Source of the DNA: Hyphomicrobiales bacterium
Lineage (GTDB): Bacteria > Pseudomonadota > Alphaproteobacteria > Rhizobiales > HXMU1428-3
Reading direction: 5' to 3'
NCBI GenBank assembly: GCA_021775425.1
Contig: JAJFHX010000022.1
Span: 116,564-180,563 of the forward strand
DNA: 64,000 bases
Part shown: positions 8,317 to 18,634 of the stretch, one piece after another
How the letters are laid out: every line of letters starts with the position of its first letter
Numbering within the stretch: the first letter of the stretch is position 1
Position numbers and translations under genes: made by a program
Notes under the pieces: generated by a model
The model's database searches: none
What the model was told of the DNA's origin: nothing
What the model saw: the letters and a program-made list of their open reading frames with translations, nothing else

Positions 8317-8393
8317 TTGGCGACTGTAATTTGCATAAGGCATCGCCTATGATGCCAAAAAATAAAATAACGCTGCCGAAGAGAATATCTTTT

Positions 8394-9605
8394 ATGAACA
8401 TACCAACCAACGAACAGCTCCTTGAACAATTGAAGAATGTCAAAGGGCCTGATCTGGAAAGCAATATTGTCGATCTTGGCATCGTCTCAGACATCCATTA
8501 TGCAGATGGCAAAGTTTCTTTTTCACTTTCTGTCCCGGCAGAAAGAGCAGAAAAACTAGAACCCATGCGCGCAGCTGCCGAAAAAACAATCATGGAAGTC
8601 GAGGGTGTTGAAAAAGCACTTGTAGTTTTAACCGCCGAGTCAAACTCAAAATCAGCTGGCGCAACCCCAACAGGCGGTTCAATGCCCGGCAGTGGGGCAG
8701 ACACACAGGTCAGGCCAGCCCCCGATGCCAAAGAAATGGGCGCGGTTCCTCCGCCAATGGCAGGCAAAGCTGGCGGCTCAGCCCCGGCACCCGAAAAAGC
8801 CGGCCTCCCTAAAGGAATCAAATCAATCATTGCCGTCGCATCAGGCAAAGGCGGTGTCGGCAAATCAACCACTTCAGTTAATCTGGCGCTTGCCATGCAG
8901 GCCAAAGGAAAAAAGGTCGGTATTCTTGACGCTGATATTTACGGCCCTTCATTACCGCGTCTATTAGGCATCGCCGGGCGGCCACAACAAGTCTCCGGCA
9001 GCATCATCAAACCGCTTGAAGGCTTTGGCATCAAAGTAATCTCCATGGGCTTTCTGGTCGATGAGGAAACCCCGATGATCTGGCGTGGGCCTATGGTGAT
9101 TTCAGCCATCACTCAAATGTTGCGTCAGGTAGAATGGGGGGAAATTGACATTCTGGTTGTAGACATGCCCCCGGGTACTGGTGATGTCCAGCTAACAATG
9201 GCCCAGCAGGTGCCGCTGGCAGGCGCTGTGATTGTATCAACCCCGCAGGATCTTGCCCTGATAGACGCCAGAAAAGGGCTGAACATGTTCCGTCAGGTTG
9301 ATGTGCCTTTGCTTGGCATTATTGAAAATATGAGTTATTTCATCTGTGATAAATGCGGTGAAAAACATGAAATTTTCGGCCATGGTGGCGCAAGAGACGA
9401 AGCTGAGCGCATTGGTGTGCCCTATTTAGGCGGTGTTCCGCTCCATAAAGAGATCAGAACAAACTCAGATGCCGGCACGCCTATCGTGGTTTCAAATCCT
9501 GAAGGTGAGCACGCTAAAATCTATCAGCAAATCGCCGGAGAAGTCCTCAATCGCCTGGATACTGAGAGCGAAATGTCCATCCGCCCCAAAATTGTGATTG
9601 AGTAA
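8394..9605 (+). CDS. mrp: Mrp/ApbC/NBP35-type iron-sulfur carrier ATPase
   Basis: P-loop ATPase that carries and transfers 4Fe-4S clusters to apoproteins in the cytosol. In order: a DUF59/FSCA-like domain (about residues 8-85, with DLESNIVDLGIVSDI), a Pro/Gly/Ala-rich linker, then the ParA/MinD-like ATPase with deviant Walker A (VASGKGGVGKSTTSVNLALA). Next comes the GPMVISAITQMLRQV and DMPPGTGDVQLT block and the cluster-binding CDKCGE motif near the C-terminus. I prefer ATG 8394 (MNIPTNEQLL, GAAGAG upstream) to the in-frame TTG at 8331, because family members begin shortly before the FSCA domain. Its position after the ferredoxin/DUF3305/DUF3306 group fits Fe-S maturation, but it is also a general housekeeping gene. 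Confidence 0.93.
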   Translation: MNIPTNEQLLEQLKNVKGPDLESNIVDLGIVSDIHYADGKVSFSLSVPAERAEKLEPMRAAAEKTIMEVEGVEKALVVLTAESNSKSAGATPTGGSMPGSGADTQVRPAPDAKEMGAVPPPMAGKAGGSAPAPEKAGLPKGIKSIIAVASGKGGVGKSTTSVNLALAMQAKGKKVGILDADIYGPSLPRLLGIAGRPQQVSGSIIKPLEGFGIKVISMGFLVDEETPMIWRGPMVISAITQMLRQVEWGEIDILVVDMPPGTGDVQLTMAQQVPLAGAVIVSTPQDLALIDARKGLNMFRQVDVPLLGIIENMSYFICDKCGEKHEIFGHGGARDEAERIGVPYLGGVPLHKEIRTNSDAGTPIVVSNPEGEHAKIYQQIAGEVLNRLDTESEMSIRPKIVIE

Positions 9606-9629
9606 TTACAAGTCTTTCTCTGAAAAACC

Positions 9630-9947
9630 TCAAACAGAAGGGTCAGCCAGGTGATTGCGCAGCATTTCCTGAAAAGCCCGGGTCATTTCTTCAACAAATT
9701 TTTCCTGATCTTCAGCCTCAATCACATTTTTGCAAACGTGAGCATGATAACGCGTTGCCGCAAATAGGAAGATCATATGCAGGTCCGTCGCCGGCACCCG
9801 GTTGTTCTGCTTATTGGCAATATCAATAAATTTATCGGCAATTTTCATAAATCGCTCAGGCGTCAGCCCACCGGTCGTGCCATATTCATCGGTTGGCCCG
9901 TCCTGCATATCATCATGATTATGTTCGTTATTATTATCACCAGCCAT
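9630..9947 (-). CDS. DUF3144 family protein
   Basis: 105-residue soluble protein. The core (ERFMKIADKFIDIANKQN and FLFAATRYHAHV, then VEEMTRAFQEMLRNHL) matches the DUF3144 pattern of F..IAD.FI.LAN and YAAARYNAFV. The N-terminal ~30 residues are rich in Asn, His and Asp (NNNEHNHDDMQD) and probably disordered, or could bind metal. No targeting signal. It converges with mrp (24 bases between stops) and stands alone. Function unknown; helical fold predicted. The start ATG 9947 has a GGAGTGACACC-type sequence upstream on the minus strand. Confidence 0.7.
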   Translation of the reverse strand: MAGDNNNEHNHDDMQDGPTDEYGTTGGLTPERFMKIADKFIDIANKQNNRVPATDLHMIFLFAATRYHAHVCKNVIEAEDQEKFVEEMTRAFQEMLRNHLADPSV

Positions 9948-10078
9948 GGTGTCACTCCTGCATTAGCGGTTCATTCATTTTGCAATCCACCATCGCACAA
10001 ATTGTCTGATCTTCAAAATAAGCAATCGAAAGCAAGCAACATTCTGTGATTGGCAGGAAATTTATTATCTATGCTAGA

Positions 10079-12424
10079 TCAGTGTTTTGTTTTTCCAGCC
10101 TTTGCAAAAGCAGCGGCAAATGGATTTGACTGATCAATCTCATCAGTTTTTTTCTCTTTGGTCTTGCCAGAAAACCCCTGAGTGTCTTTTGAGGAAACAT
10201 GATCCTTGCGACCACGCAGACCAACATCATCAACGTCCCCACCAGATTTCTTCATAGAAAGACCGATGCGCTGTCTTTGCACATCAACTTCAGTGACCCT
10301 GACTTTGACAATCGCCCCGGTCTTAACAACGGCATGCGGGTCTTTCACAAAACTGTCTGCAAGTTGCGAAATATGCACCAACCCATCCTGATGCACACCA
10401 ACATCAACAAAAGCACCAAAGTTAGTCACATTGGTGACAACCCCTTCAAGCTGCATACCGACTTTAAGGTCAGTGATTTTCTCAACACCATCCGCAAAGC
10501 TTGCCACCTCAAATGTTGGCCGGGGGTCTCTGCCGGGTTTATCAAGCTCAGTTAAAATATCAGTCACGGTCGGCACGCCAAATTGTTCATCAGCAAAACT
10601 GGCTGGGTCCAGCGTTTTCAAAAATGACCCGTCCCCAATCAACTCTGACACCGCCCGTTCAGTTACAGTCGCAATTTTCTGTACAACAGAATAAGCTTCA
10701 GGATGAACGGCTGATTGATCAAGCGGGTTGCTGCCATCACGAATACGTAAAAATCCAGCCGCCTGTTCAAAGGCTTTTGGGCCGAGACGTGCTACTTTTT
10801 TCAATTCTTCCCGTGAATGAAAAGCACCATGCTGGTCACGGTAGGAAACGATATTTTCTGCCAATGTCGCATTCAGCCCGGCGATATGTCTAAGCAGTTC
10901 AGCAGACGCCATATTCAGATCAACCCCAACAGAGTTCACACAATCCTCAACGGCAGCGTCAAGCGAACGTTGCAAAGCGGCCTGGTCAACATCATGTTGG
11001 TACTGGCCAACACCAATCGCCTTGGCTTCAATCTTTACAAGTTCAGCCAGCGGGTCCTGCAATCGCCGGGCAATAGAAACCGCCCCGCGAATCGAGACAT
11101 CAAGATCAGGAAATTCTTTAGATGCCAGTTCAGAAGCTGAATAAACGGAAGCCCCCGCTTCAGAAACCATAATTTTGATAAGTTTTTGTTCAGGCTTGTT
11201 TTTCTTGACCAGATTGATCAGTTCAGCCGCCAGTCGGTCTGTCTCACGAGAGGCCGTCCCGTTGCCAATACTGAGGATTTCTACATTGTGCCGGTCAACC
11301 AGTGCGGCCAGCGTGGCAAGGGAGCCAGCCTGATCATTGCGCGGCTCATGAGGATAAATCGTTGCGTGCTCAAGAAGCTTGCCCGTTTCATCAACAACGG
11401 CAACTTTCACGCCTGTGCGAAACCCGGGGTCAAGCCCAATCGTTGCCCGTGCTCCTGCCGGGGCCGCCAGCATCAGGTCTTTCAGGTTCTGGGAAAACAC
11501 CCTGATCGCCTCAACCTCAGCCGTTTCTCTGATGTCCTGAATTAGGTCGCTGGAAATTTTCTTATGCAGCTTACTTTTCCAGGCTTTCTCAACAGTTCCA
11601 TTGAGCCATTGATTGCGATTTTGGGAACCACCTTGAAACTGAAACTCATTGGCAATTTTGCGCAATGAAGGGTGCTCTCTGTCACTTGGCGTTTCAATAT
11701 CAAGCCCAAGTGAAATGATCCCCTCACGCTCTGCTCTGAGTAAGGCCAGCGCCCGATGCGGGGGAATGTCTTTATAGTTTTGCTCAAAATCAAAATAATC
11801 GGCAAACTTAGCGCCTTCACTTTCTTTGCCCTTTTTAAGCCGGGTTTTCACCCGCCCGCTGGCCCGCATTGTCTCACGCAAAGAACCAACCAGCTCAGCC
11901 TTTTCAGTTAGCTCTTCGATCACAATTTCAGCAGCCCCATCAAGCGCCGCATCCACATCCTCAATCCCACTGGCATCAGAAACATAAATTTTAGCCAGTT
12001 GAATAGGGTCAGCGGTTGGTTGGTCAATCAGTGCGGTTTTAAGCGGCTCAAGCCCGGCTTCTCTGGCGATCTGTGCCTTTGTGCGCCGTTTGGGTTTAAA
12101 CGGCAGATAAAGGTCCTCAAGTTCAGAACGGGTCATTACCTTGTTGATCTTCGCGGCAAGCGCCGCATCCAGCAGCCCCTGAGCTTCAATCGTTTTCAGA
12201 ATACTCGCCCGGCGTTGTTCTAACTCGCGCAGATAACTCAGCCGCTCTTCGATTTTACGCAATTGCGCATCATCCAGCCCGCCTGTCCGCTCTTTTCTGT
12301 AGCGGGCAATAAATGGCACAGTCGCCCCCTCATCAATCAGGTTGACAGCAACTTCAACCTGTACAGGGCGCGCATTAATTTCCGATGCGATCAGCGTCTC
12401 GATTTGAGCCGAACTTTGAGTCAT
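10079..12424 (-). CDS. tex: Tex family S1 RNA-binding transcription accessory protein
   Basis: 781-residue Tex protein, a conserved cytoplasmic nucleic-acid-binding factor. Recognisable in order: the N-terminal Tex domain with VPFIARYRKERTGGLDDAQLR and YLPFKPKRRTKAQIAREAGLEPL; the YqgF/RNase H-like domain (TIGLDPGFRTGVKVAVVD); the helix-hairpin-helix segment (DLNMASAELLRHIAGLN and SREELKKVARLGPKAFEQAAGFLRI); and the C-terminal S1 domain (GVVTNVTNFGAFVDVGVHQDGLVHIS). Length and order are normal for the family. It is monocistronic, with a 178-base gap to the next minus-strand gene, so it has its own promoter region (12425-12580). The exact physiological role varies between species. Confidence 0.95.
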   Translation of the reverse strand: MTQSSAQIETLIASEINARPVQVEVAVNLIDEGATVPFIARYRKERTGGLDDAQLRKIEERLSYLRELEQRRASILKTIEAQGLLDAALAAKINKVMTRSELEDLYLPFKPKRRTKAQIAREAGLEPLKTALIDQPTADPIQLAKIYVSDASGIEDVDAALDGAAEIVIEELTEKAELVGSLRETMRASGRVKTRLKKGKESEGAKFADYFDFEQNYKDIPPHRALALLRAEREGIISLGLDIETPSDREHPSLRKIANEFQFQGGSQNRNQWLNGTVEKAWKSKLHKKISSDLIQDIRETAEVEAIRVFSQNLKDLMLAAPAGARATIGLDPGFRTGVKVAVVDETGKLLEHATIYPHEPRNDQAGSLATLAALVDRHNVEILSIGNGTASRETDRLAAELINLVKKNKPEQKLIKIMVSEAGASVYSASELASKEFPDLDVSIRGAVSIARRLQDPLAELVKIEAKAIGVGQYQHDVDQAALQRSLDAAVEDCVNSVGVDLNMASAELLRHIAGLNATLAENIVSYRDQHGAFHSREELKKVARLGPKAFEQAAGFLRIRDGSNPLDQSAVHPEAYSVVQKIATVTERAVSELIGDGSFLKTLDPASFADEQFGVPTVTDILTELDKPGRDPRPTFEVASFADGVEKITDLKVGMQLEGVVTNVTNFGAFVDVGVHQDGLVHISQLADSFVKDPHAVVKTGAIVKVRVTEVDVQRQRIGLSMKKSGGDVDDVGLRGRKDHVSSKDTQGFSGKTKEKKTDEIDQSNPFAAAFAKAGKTKH

Positions 12425-12583
12425 GAATAATCTCTCTGGAATGGATGTATAAAAGGAGCGGTGATTTAGTATATCAAATCAGCAAAATAGTCATAACTGA
12501 TTTGAGACAACAAATCAAAAAAAGCCCATGCACAAAATCGCTTCATGCACATGGAAATTCTGCAATCAGATTAAGAAATAAAA

Positions 12584-12617
12584 ATGGCACCCGGCTTTAA
12601 ACAATGCCGGGTGCCAT
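12584..12617 (-). terminator. Rho-independent terminator of the MBL-fold gene
   Basis: Perfect 12-base stem (ATGGCACCCGGC at 12584-12595 with GCCGGGTGCCAT at 12606-12617) and a 10-base loop. On the minus strand it is followed by a T-rich tract (TTTTTATTT), 23 bases after the stop of the metallo-beta-lactamase-fold gene. Confidence 0.9.
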
Positions 12618-12639
12618 CAATCAACTGAATAAGTTGGGC

Positions 12640-13602
12640 TTAGCCACTATAGGCATTAAAGGCAAAGCCTTTGCCATCTTTTGCCATCGTGCCAGCATTT
12701 GGGAAACCAAAGTGATAGCCGGCAATCACAGCGCCATCAGCAACCGCCCGGTCGAATAATTTCACCCGGTTTGTTTGTGCCAATTGAGGGTCATTATCAA
12801 AAACTGCATGCCATCCCGGATGTTTGACAAAAAGCGCAGGTAAGTTTGCGGTATCACCCATCACGATCAGTTGCTTATCACCACTGCTGATGTGAAACGC
12901 CGTGTGACCAGGTGTATGCCCGTGCACGGGCAAAGAGTGAATGCCGGCGACAAGTTCTTTTTCGCCGCTGAATTGCGAGAGGTTCTTCCAGTTCGGGAAA
13001 GTGGCCCCAATCCGTTTGAAAAGCCCTTTGCGTCGCTCGGGCAGCGCGGCAAATGTCGCCGGGTCAGTCCAGAATTTATATTCAGCTTCAGGCACTAGAA
13101 TTTCCGCATCAGGGAAAATCTGTTCATTGGTATCTTTCGCCATCAACCCAAAGATATGATCCGGATGAAAGTGCGAAATCAGAATAGTGTCAATCTTCTT
13201 TGCGTCAATGCCGGCAGCAGCCAGATTAGCCATCATTTTACCAGCTGTTGGTGCCAGTTGCCCACCCGTGCCGGTGTCGATCAGAATGGTTTTGCCACCC
13301 GCTTCAATCACCGTTTGTGAAAACTCAATCGGCACAAATTCGGTTGTCAGTCCACCCGCTTTAAGCGCTTCTTTGGTTTCATCAAGGCTGGCATTGCGAA
13401 TAAATTTGTCATCATGCTTTTTCTTCCAGATGCCATCATAAAGCGCGGTGCATTTCACATCACCAATCGAATATTTAAAAAAACCCTGGCTCATCTTTGT
13501 TTGCGCATTAGCATGTGGAATAACCGCTAACGGCCCACTCAGCCCAAGTACGGCGGCCCCGGCTGCAGACACAACAAGATCCCTGCGTGATATATCAGAC
13601 AT
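12640..13602 (-). CDS. TAT-exported MBL-fold metallohydrolase
   Basis: 320-residue metallo-beta-lactamase-fold hydrolase. The N-terminus has a twin-arginine signal (SRRDLVVSAAGAAVLGLSG ending near AQ), so it should be exported folded to the periplasm. Metal ligands are visible: the HFHPDH motif (SHFHPDHIFGL), a His in PVHGHTPGH, an Asp in MGDTA and the last His in GYHFGFP. These define a dinuclear zinc site. ATG 13602 has AGGGAG six bases upstream and is a better start than the in-frame TTG at 13608. Subfamily and substrate cannot be read from sequence; related proteins include quorum-quenching lactonases and other hydrolases. Monocistronic with a strong terminator. Confidence 0.85.
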   Translation of the reverse strand: MSDISRRDLVVSAAGAAVLGLSGPLAVIPHANAQTKMSQGFFKYSIGDVKCTALYDGIWKKKHDDKFIRNASLDETKEALKAGGLTTEFVPIEFSQTVIEAGGKTILIDTGTGGQLAPTAGKMMANLAAAGIDAKKIDTILISHFHPDHIFGLMAKDTNEQIFPDAEILVPEAEYKFWTDPATFAALPERRKGLFKRIGATFPNWKNLSQFSGEKELVAGIHSLPVHGHTPGHTAFHISSGDKQLIVMGDTANLPALFVKHPGWHAVFDNDPQLAQTNRVKLFDRAVADGAVIAGYHFGFPNAGTMAKDGKGFAFNAYSG

Positions 13603-13737
13603 TTTCAACTCCCTAAGATAAATGAAACATATTGCTGCGTTTGGTAATTTATTGTTCGCTGCATACTATATAATATTGGTGTCATTATGTTAGCTCTGTT
13701 GTGATGCTCTCACACAAAATTGATCATAAATTTTCAG

Positions 13738-16155
13738 TTATGAGCCCTTAATATTCTGATCAGAAATACTCTCAGTCAGTTCAACCATGTCCACCTCAGG
13801 CGTCAAAGGTCTGCCCTTCATGTGAACATCAATCTGAGGAAAGGCAATCTCGATATTGTGTTTTTTGAAAGTTTCAAAAATCGTCATTCTAAGTTCTGTC
13901 GCCACATCAAGAAACTGATTGATATTCTCGACATAAATCCTGAGCGAAAAGTCGAGCGAACTGGCGCCAAAATCTTCAAAAACAATTTTCGGTGCAGGGT
14001 AAGTTAAAGAACGCGGATGCGATTTCGCAATCTCCATTAAAAGGTCATAAACCTGGCGCGGGTCAGATTCATAAGCAACCCCAACCCTGACAATAATCCG
14101 CCCAACAGAGTTACCATGTGTCCAGTTGGTAACAACGCCGGTAATCAACTGCGAATTCGGCACAATCACAGAAGAACGGTCAAACGTCTCAATCTCAGTT
14201 GACCGAACCGAAATCCGCCTGACATATCCTTCCTGATCCCCAACATTCACCCAGTCGCCAACTTTAACCGGTCTCTCAACCAATAGAATAAGCCCAGAGA
14301 CAAAATTATTCACAATGCTCTGCAAACCAAAACCAATACCAACAGAAAGCGCACCGGCAACAATCGCCAGATTGGTGAAATTCAACCCCACATAGGAAAC
14401 AGCAATCAATAAGGAAAGCAGAAACCCAAGATATCCAACACCAGTATGAATGGAGTTGGAAAGCCCGGATTGTATGCGGCTGGAATTTAAAATGCCCTGA
14501 TTAAGCCAACGCTGCAGAAACCGCGTAAGAAGAATACCAACAGAAAACATTGCCACAGCAATTAAAATAGATGCGAGAGAAAAGCGGATCGAACCAATCT
14601 CAAAACCATAAAAAACAGTCGACATCCAGCTGGAAATATCCGCAGAACCAAACCCCCAGTTTAACATTACCAGTGGCAAGGCAATCATCAATAAAAGCAG
14701 ATTAAGCGCCAGGCCGACAGCAAATGAAATTTTTGAACGGCCATCAGATGAAATCAGCAATTGTTGCCCCATCCAGCGCCCTAAGTTGGATTTATCATCA
14801 GCTATATCTGATTTTAACTCGGTGATCGCAAAATGGATCAGCACTGCAGTCAGAACAATCGCGCCTGTCAGCACAACCTGCCCGGCAAGAAACTCCGCAA
14901 ATGATAGAAACCCAAGCGGAATAGCAAAAATCAGCGCGAAGCAAACAACCCATAACGGCAATTTCAACCAGGTTGGCCACAAAACATGAGACGGTTGGTC
15001 TTCTATACCTTCAGACTTAACACCAAGAGAAATGCGTAAAATCTTGACCAGTAAAACGGTAAACAAAACCAGCGTAATCAGACTGATAAGCAGGCCAACA
15101 GCTGAGGATGCATTGATAAGCTTCACCACCACAACGCCAAACCGATTGAGCGCATAAACAAATGCAAGCCCGGTAATCAGCATGACAAGACGTTGTGCAT
15201 CTTTATCGATAATCGGCAGCATGCGCCATATCGGCCGTGTCGGAGCAAGAATAGATTTTGATAAACTGGCAACAACAATAACAAGGCCAAGAAAGAAAAT
15301 CAGAGACCCCAGCAACCGGCTCATATGACCCGTCATCGCATCAAGCAAAAACAACCCGGCATAAAGCCCACCCAGAAAAACAAACCCCGGCACCATCCGC
15401 AGCAGACTTACAGTGACAGCTGAAACCGCCTGATGAAAAAACATCGGTTCATCATCAGCCGGTGGCCGTCTGAACTTTTGAATCAATCGGTTGCAGACAA
15501 AACAAAGAAATATAAAGAGCAGAAATAAACCGGCAACCAGGTTAATCACTCTGGATAGAGGTGCCGCTTGCAACTGCCATTCATTAAAAATGCCAGTCAC
15601 TTGTTTTGAGCTGTCTGAAAGGTCCTGACCAAGTCCAGTCCAGACTTCCGGTTTGTAAATAAGCGTCTGTCTTGAAAATAATTGCCGTGCAAACACTTCA
15701 CGGCGCAGGTTTTGTATCCGGCTTATCAGTTGATTGGCTTTTGTTGTCGCAACTCCCGCTCTTTTAATGGCCGCATCAACTTTGTTAAAGTCGCGGTCAA
15801 GCCTGGTGCGCTCTTCAATAATGGCATCGGCTTCTGGCGGCCCGTCTTTCGTTGGCGCGGGGCCGAGTTTATCGATCTGTGATTGCAGCTCAGTCTGGCG
15901 GGGGAGCAGTTCCTGTTTGTAATTTTCAATTTCAACAATCAGTTTTTGCAGCTTTTCCTGCAATTGAGAAAGTTGCTGCTTGTCTGTAAGAAAAATTTCA
16001 GCATTTTGTTCAATGTTTTCAATCTGAATAAGCCAGCTATCCACTGTCTCAGGTTTCACAGTATTCCCATTCTGCGCATGACCAGCGAGAGCAAAAATTG
16101 TCAGCAGGCCAACAAGCATAATGCCTTTTAAAAAGGATGGTAAAAACAGTTTCAT
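13738..16155 (-). CDS. DUF3772 / MscS-family mechanosensitive channel
   Basis: 805-residue inner-membrane channel. It has an N-terminal signal (residues 1-28, ending AGHAQ), then a periplasmic coiled-coil-rich domain of DUF3772 type (about 35-180, with ...RQLFSRQTLIYKPEVW). Many transmembrane helices follow over ~195-600. The conserved MscS pore and beta domain comes next (GALSVGIGFGLQSIVNNFVSGLILLVERPVKVGDWVNVG, about 615-655), then the C-terminal alpha-beta domain with YPAPKIVFEDFGASSLDFSLRIYV. It opens on membrane tension and releases solutes on osmotic downshock. GGAAC lies eight bases before the start. Monocistronic by spacing. Confidence 0.93.
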   Translation of the reverse strand: MKLFLPSFLKGIMLVGLLTIFALAGHAQNGNTVKPETVDSWLIQIENIEQNAEIFLTDKQQLSQLQEKLQKLIVEIENYKQELLPRQTELQSQIDKLGPAPTKDGPPEADAIIEERTRLDRDFNKVDAAIKRAGVATTKANQLISRIQNLRREVFARQLFSRQTLIYKPEVWTGLGQDLSDSSKQVTGIFNEWQLQAAPLSRVINLVAGLFLLFIFLCFVCNRLIQKFRRPPADDEPMFFHQAVSAVTVSLLRMVPGFVFLGGLYAGLFLLDAMTGHMSRLLGSLIFFLGLVIVVASLSKSILAPTRPIWRMLPIIDKDAQRLVMLITGLAFVYALNRFGVVVVKLINASSAVGLLISLITLVLFTVLLVKILRISLGVKSEGIEDQPSHVLWPTWLKLPLWVVCFALIFAIPLGFLSFAEFLAGQVVLTGAIVLTAVLIHFAITELKSDIADDKSNLGRWMGQQLLISSDGRSKISFAVGLALNLLLLMIALPLVMLNWGFGSADISSWMSTVFYGFEIGSIRFSLASILIAVAMFSVGILLTRFLQRWLNQGILNSSRIQSGLSNSIHTGVGYLGFLLSLLIAVSYVGLNFTNLAIVAGALSVGIGFGLQSIVNNFVSGLILLVERPVKVGDWVNVGDQEGYVRRISVRSTEIETFDRSSVIVPNSQLITGVVTNWTHGNSVGRIIVRVGVAYESDPRQVYDLLMEIAKSHPRSLTYPAPKIVFEDFGASSLDFSLRIYVENINQFLDVATELRMTIFETFKKHNIEIAFPQIDVHMKGRPLTPEVDMVELTESISDQNIKGS

Positions 16156-16291
16156 ATATGAAGTTCCAAATTTGTTATTCAGTTTGAATAAATAGCTTCA
16201 AAAGCGGGAAGCAGCTAATAATAAGAGCCTGCCTTGCCGCAACAGAATGTCAATTTTGTGCTCATTTCTCGCAATAGCCTGATTTAATCCA

Positions 16292-16334
16292 CAGCCCAGA
16301 AAACAGCCAATCAAACAGTCCAGAAAACAGTCAA
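16292..16334. repeat. Two-unit short tandem repeat (24-base period)
   Basis: CAGCCCAGAAAACAGCCAA (16292-16310) is repeated as CAGTCCAGAAAACAGTCAA (16316-16334), 17 of 19 bases identical. It lies in the 253-base gap between recQ and the mechanosensitive channel gene. No function apparent. Confidence 0.5.
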
Positions 16335-16408
16335 GAATATAGTCCGGAATTATCCCCTGACTTTAGGCGAAAACAAACATCATTCAAAATCTTTTGAAAC
16401 AGGCCCGC

Positions 16409-18634
16409 TCAGGCAGTTAAAACCTTTTCAGCCAGCACACATTTTAAAATGCCATAACTATACCGCCCTTCAAGCGCTTCATAGCTGGGTTTTAACTGGC
16501 CGGTTTCAAGAATATTCTGCTCTTCAAAAGTGCGGCCAATTTCATGAATGGCATCATCATCAATCAGCTCAAGCCCTTGAATATCCAGCAAACCAGCCTC
16601 AATGGCTTCAGCAAAATGACCATAAACAGTAGAAATGCCGATCTCTCTTATTTCTGCAATCGCTTCAGGCTGATGCCCGTCTAGATACAACCGCAAGCTC
16701 TGGTTCACAGTATCAGAAAGCGTGTTCTGCAGCGCCTCATTGACAGGGTTTTCAGCAATCACCTGCAAAAGAGCTTCGCCATAACGCTGCACTTTGCTCT
16801 CCCCAAGTCCGCTGATGTCATAAAGTTGAGAAATTGACTGAGGACGCAACTGAACAAGCTCTTCAAATGTCCGGTTATGGCAAATCACATAAGGCGCGAC
16901 CTTCTGCTCAGCCGCAAGTTTCGTGCGCAGTGCGATTAGCGCATCATATAATGGCTGATGAACAGCAGCAAATTTGTTTTTCGCCCCGGATGCCCCCTTG
17001 CGGCGCGATTTATTCCCTTTGATAGCTTCTTTCATCTGGCGCAACTGAAAAGGTTCAGCTCCTTTCAGCAAAGGCCGGCAACTTTCACTCATGCGTAACC
17101 CGCCAAATTGCTCACTATCGGCAATCAGATATCCTCTGGCAATGAGTTGGCGAAAAATCCCCCGCCACTCTTTATCACTCACCCCTTTGCCGATCCCAAA
17201 TGTCGAGATCTGATCATGACGGTTCTGAATAATCCGCTCATCTTCAGCGCCAAGCAGAACTTTGATTAAATAGCTGACACCAAATCTCTGTCCGGTCCGA
17301 TAAGCGGTTGAAAGGGCCTTTTGTGCCAGTTCCAGTCCATCAAATGTCTCTGGCGGTGAAATGCAGTTATCGCAATTAGAACAACCACTTTTTCCCTGAG
17401 CTGATAACTCACCCTTCAGCTCACTCTGGGTGGATTTTTCTTTTTCAGATTGCGAAGCAGACCAGCTGTCGAAAGTAGGCTCCTGGCCAAAATAAGTCAG
17501 CAGGCTGTGCCGTCTGCAACTGGTTGTTTCACAAAGGCTGAGCAAAGCATCAAGCTTTTGCCGCTCAACCTGTTTTTGCAGTTTAGAAGCGTCAGATTGT
17601 TCAATCCATTGTTGGTAGGTAATCACATCATTTAACCCATACGCCATCCAGCTATTGGCAGGCTCACCATCTCGCCCGGCGCGCCCGGTTTCCTGATAAT
17701 AGGATTCAATTGATTTTGGTAAATTAAGATGCGCCACAAACCTGACATCAGGCTTGTCTATCCCCATTCCGAATGCCACTGTCGCCACCATGACAAGCCC
17801 GTTTTCACGCAAAAACCTGGCCTGATAGTCGCGCCTTGTTGCCGCATCCATCCCCGCATGATAGGGGAGAGCCACACGCCCTTTTTTAGCAAGCCAGGCC
17901 GCCGTCTCCTCAACTTTTTTCCGGGATAAGCAATAGATAATCCCGGCATCTTCCGGGTGTTCAGCCTCAAGAAACCGCCAGAGTTGTTCTCGGTTCGCAC
18001 CGCCTTCAGCAATTGTGTAGCGAATGTTAGGCCGGTCAAAACAGGCGATGTATTTTGCCGCACCGCTGAGCCGTAATTGTTCAATGATTTCCGCCTGTGT
18101 TCTCTGGTCAGCGGTAGCCGTCAGGGCAATGCGCGGCACATGTGGAAACAGATCAGCCAGTGCCGAAAGCTGTTGATATTCCGGCCTGAAATCATGCCCC
18201 CATTGTGAAACACAATGCGCCTCATCAATGGCAAATAAAGCAAGGTCAGAACTCTGCAAAAGCTCAAGCATGCGTTGAGATAACAACCGCTCCGGCGCTA
18301 TATATAACAGATCAAGTTCCCCGCCGAGCAGTTGATCCTGCACGGCACGCTGCTCAGCCATATCCTGTGTTGAATTTAAATAGGCGGCTTTAACACCAAG
18401 CTGGATCAATGCGTCAACCTGATCCTGCATCAGCGCAATCAATGGCGAAACAACAATCCCAACCCCAGGCCTCACCAATGCAGGGATCTGATAACAAAGT
18501 GATTTCCCGCCCCCGGTTGGCATCAGCGTCATACAGTCACCACCGCCAATCAGCGTCTCGATCACATCCGCCTGATGGCTGCGAAACTGCTCATAACCAA
18601 ATGTTTTTTTGAGAATTTCCCGCGCTCTGTCCAT
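16409..18634 (-). CDS. recQ: ATP-dependent DNA helicase RecQ (long form)
   Basis: 741-residue superfamily 2 helicase for recombination and repair. The N-terminal core has Walker A (PTGGGKS), the DEAH box ([19 protein letters not shown]), [11 protein letters not shown] and the helicase-C block with [16 protein letters not shown] and [12 protein letters not shown]. The zinc cluster follows ([12 protein letters not shown] and SGCSNCDNC), then the winged-helix RQC region and an HRDC domain ([25 protein letters not shown]). A C-terminal ~120-residue extension carries a helix-turn-helix ([23 protein letters not shown]), which makes it longer than the ~610-residue E. coli type. Such HTH tails are known in some RecQ subfamilies. 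Monocistronic. Confidence 0.95.
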   Translation of the reverse strand: MDRAREILKKTFGYEQFRSHQADVIETLIGGGDCMTLMPTGGGKSLCYQIPALVRPGVGIVVSPLIALMQDQVDALIQLGVKAAYLNSTQDMAEQRAVQDQLLGGELDLLYIAPERLLSQRMLELLQSSDLALFAIDEAHCVSQWGHDFRPEYQQLSALADLFPHVPRIALTATADQRTQAEIIEQLRLSGAAKYIACFDRPNIRYTIAEGGANREQLWRFLEAEHPEDAGIIYCLSRKKVEETAAWLAKKGRVALPYHAGMDAATRRDYQARFLRENGLVMVATVAFGMGIDKPDVRFVAHLNLPKSIESYYQETGRAGRDGEPANSWMAYGLNDVITYQQWIEQSDASKLQKQVERQKLDALLSLCETTSCRRHSLLTYFGQEPTFDSWSASQSEKEKSTQSELKGELSAQGKSGCSNCDNCISPPETFDGLELAQKALSTAYRTGQRFGVSYLIKVLLGAEDERIIQNRHDQISTFGIGKGVSDKEWRGIFRQLIARGYLIADSEQFGGLRMSESCRPLLKGAEPFQLRQMKEAIKGNKSRRKGASGAKNKFAAVHQPLYDALIALRTKLAAEQKVAPYVICHNRTFEELVQLRPQSISQLYDISGLGESKVQRYGEALLQVIAENPVNEALQNTLSDTVNQSLRLYLDGHQPEAIAEIREIGISTVYGHFAEAIEAGLLDIQGLELIDDDAIHEIGRTFEEQNILETGQLKPSYEALEGRYSYGILKCVLAEKVLTA

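Noticed and set aside
8331..8393. 21-residue N-terminal extension of Mrp from TTG 8331
   Set aside because: Family members begin close to the FSCA domain, and ATG 8394 has a better context.
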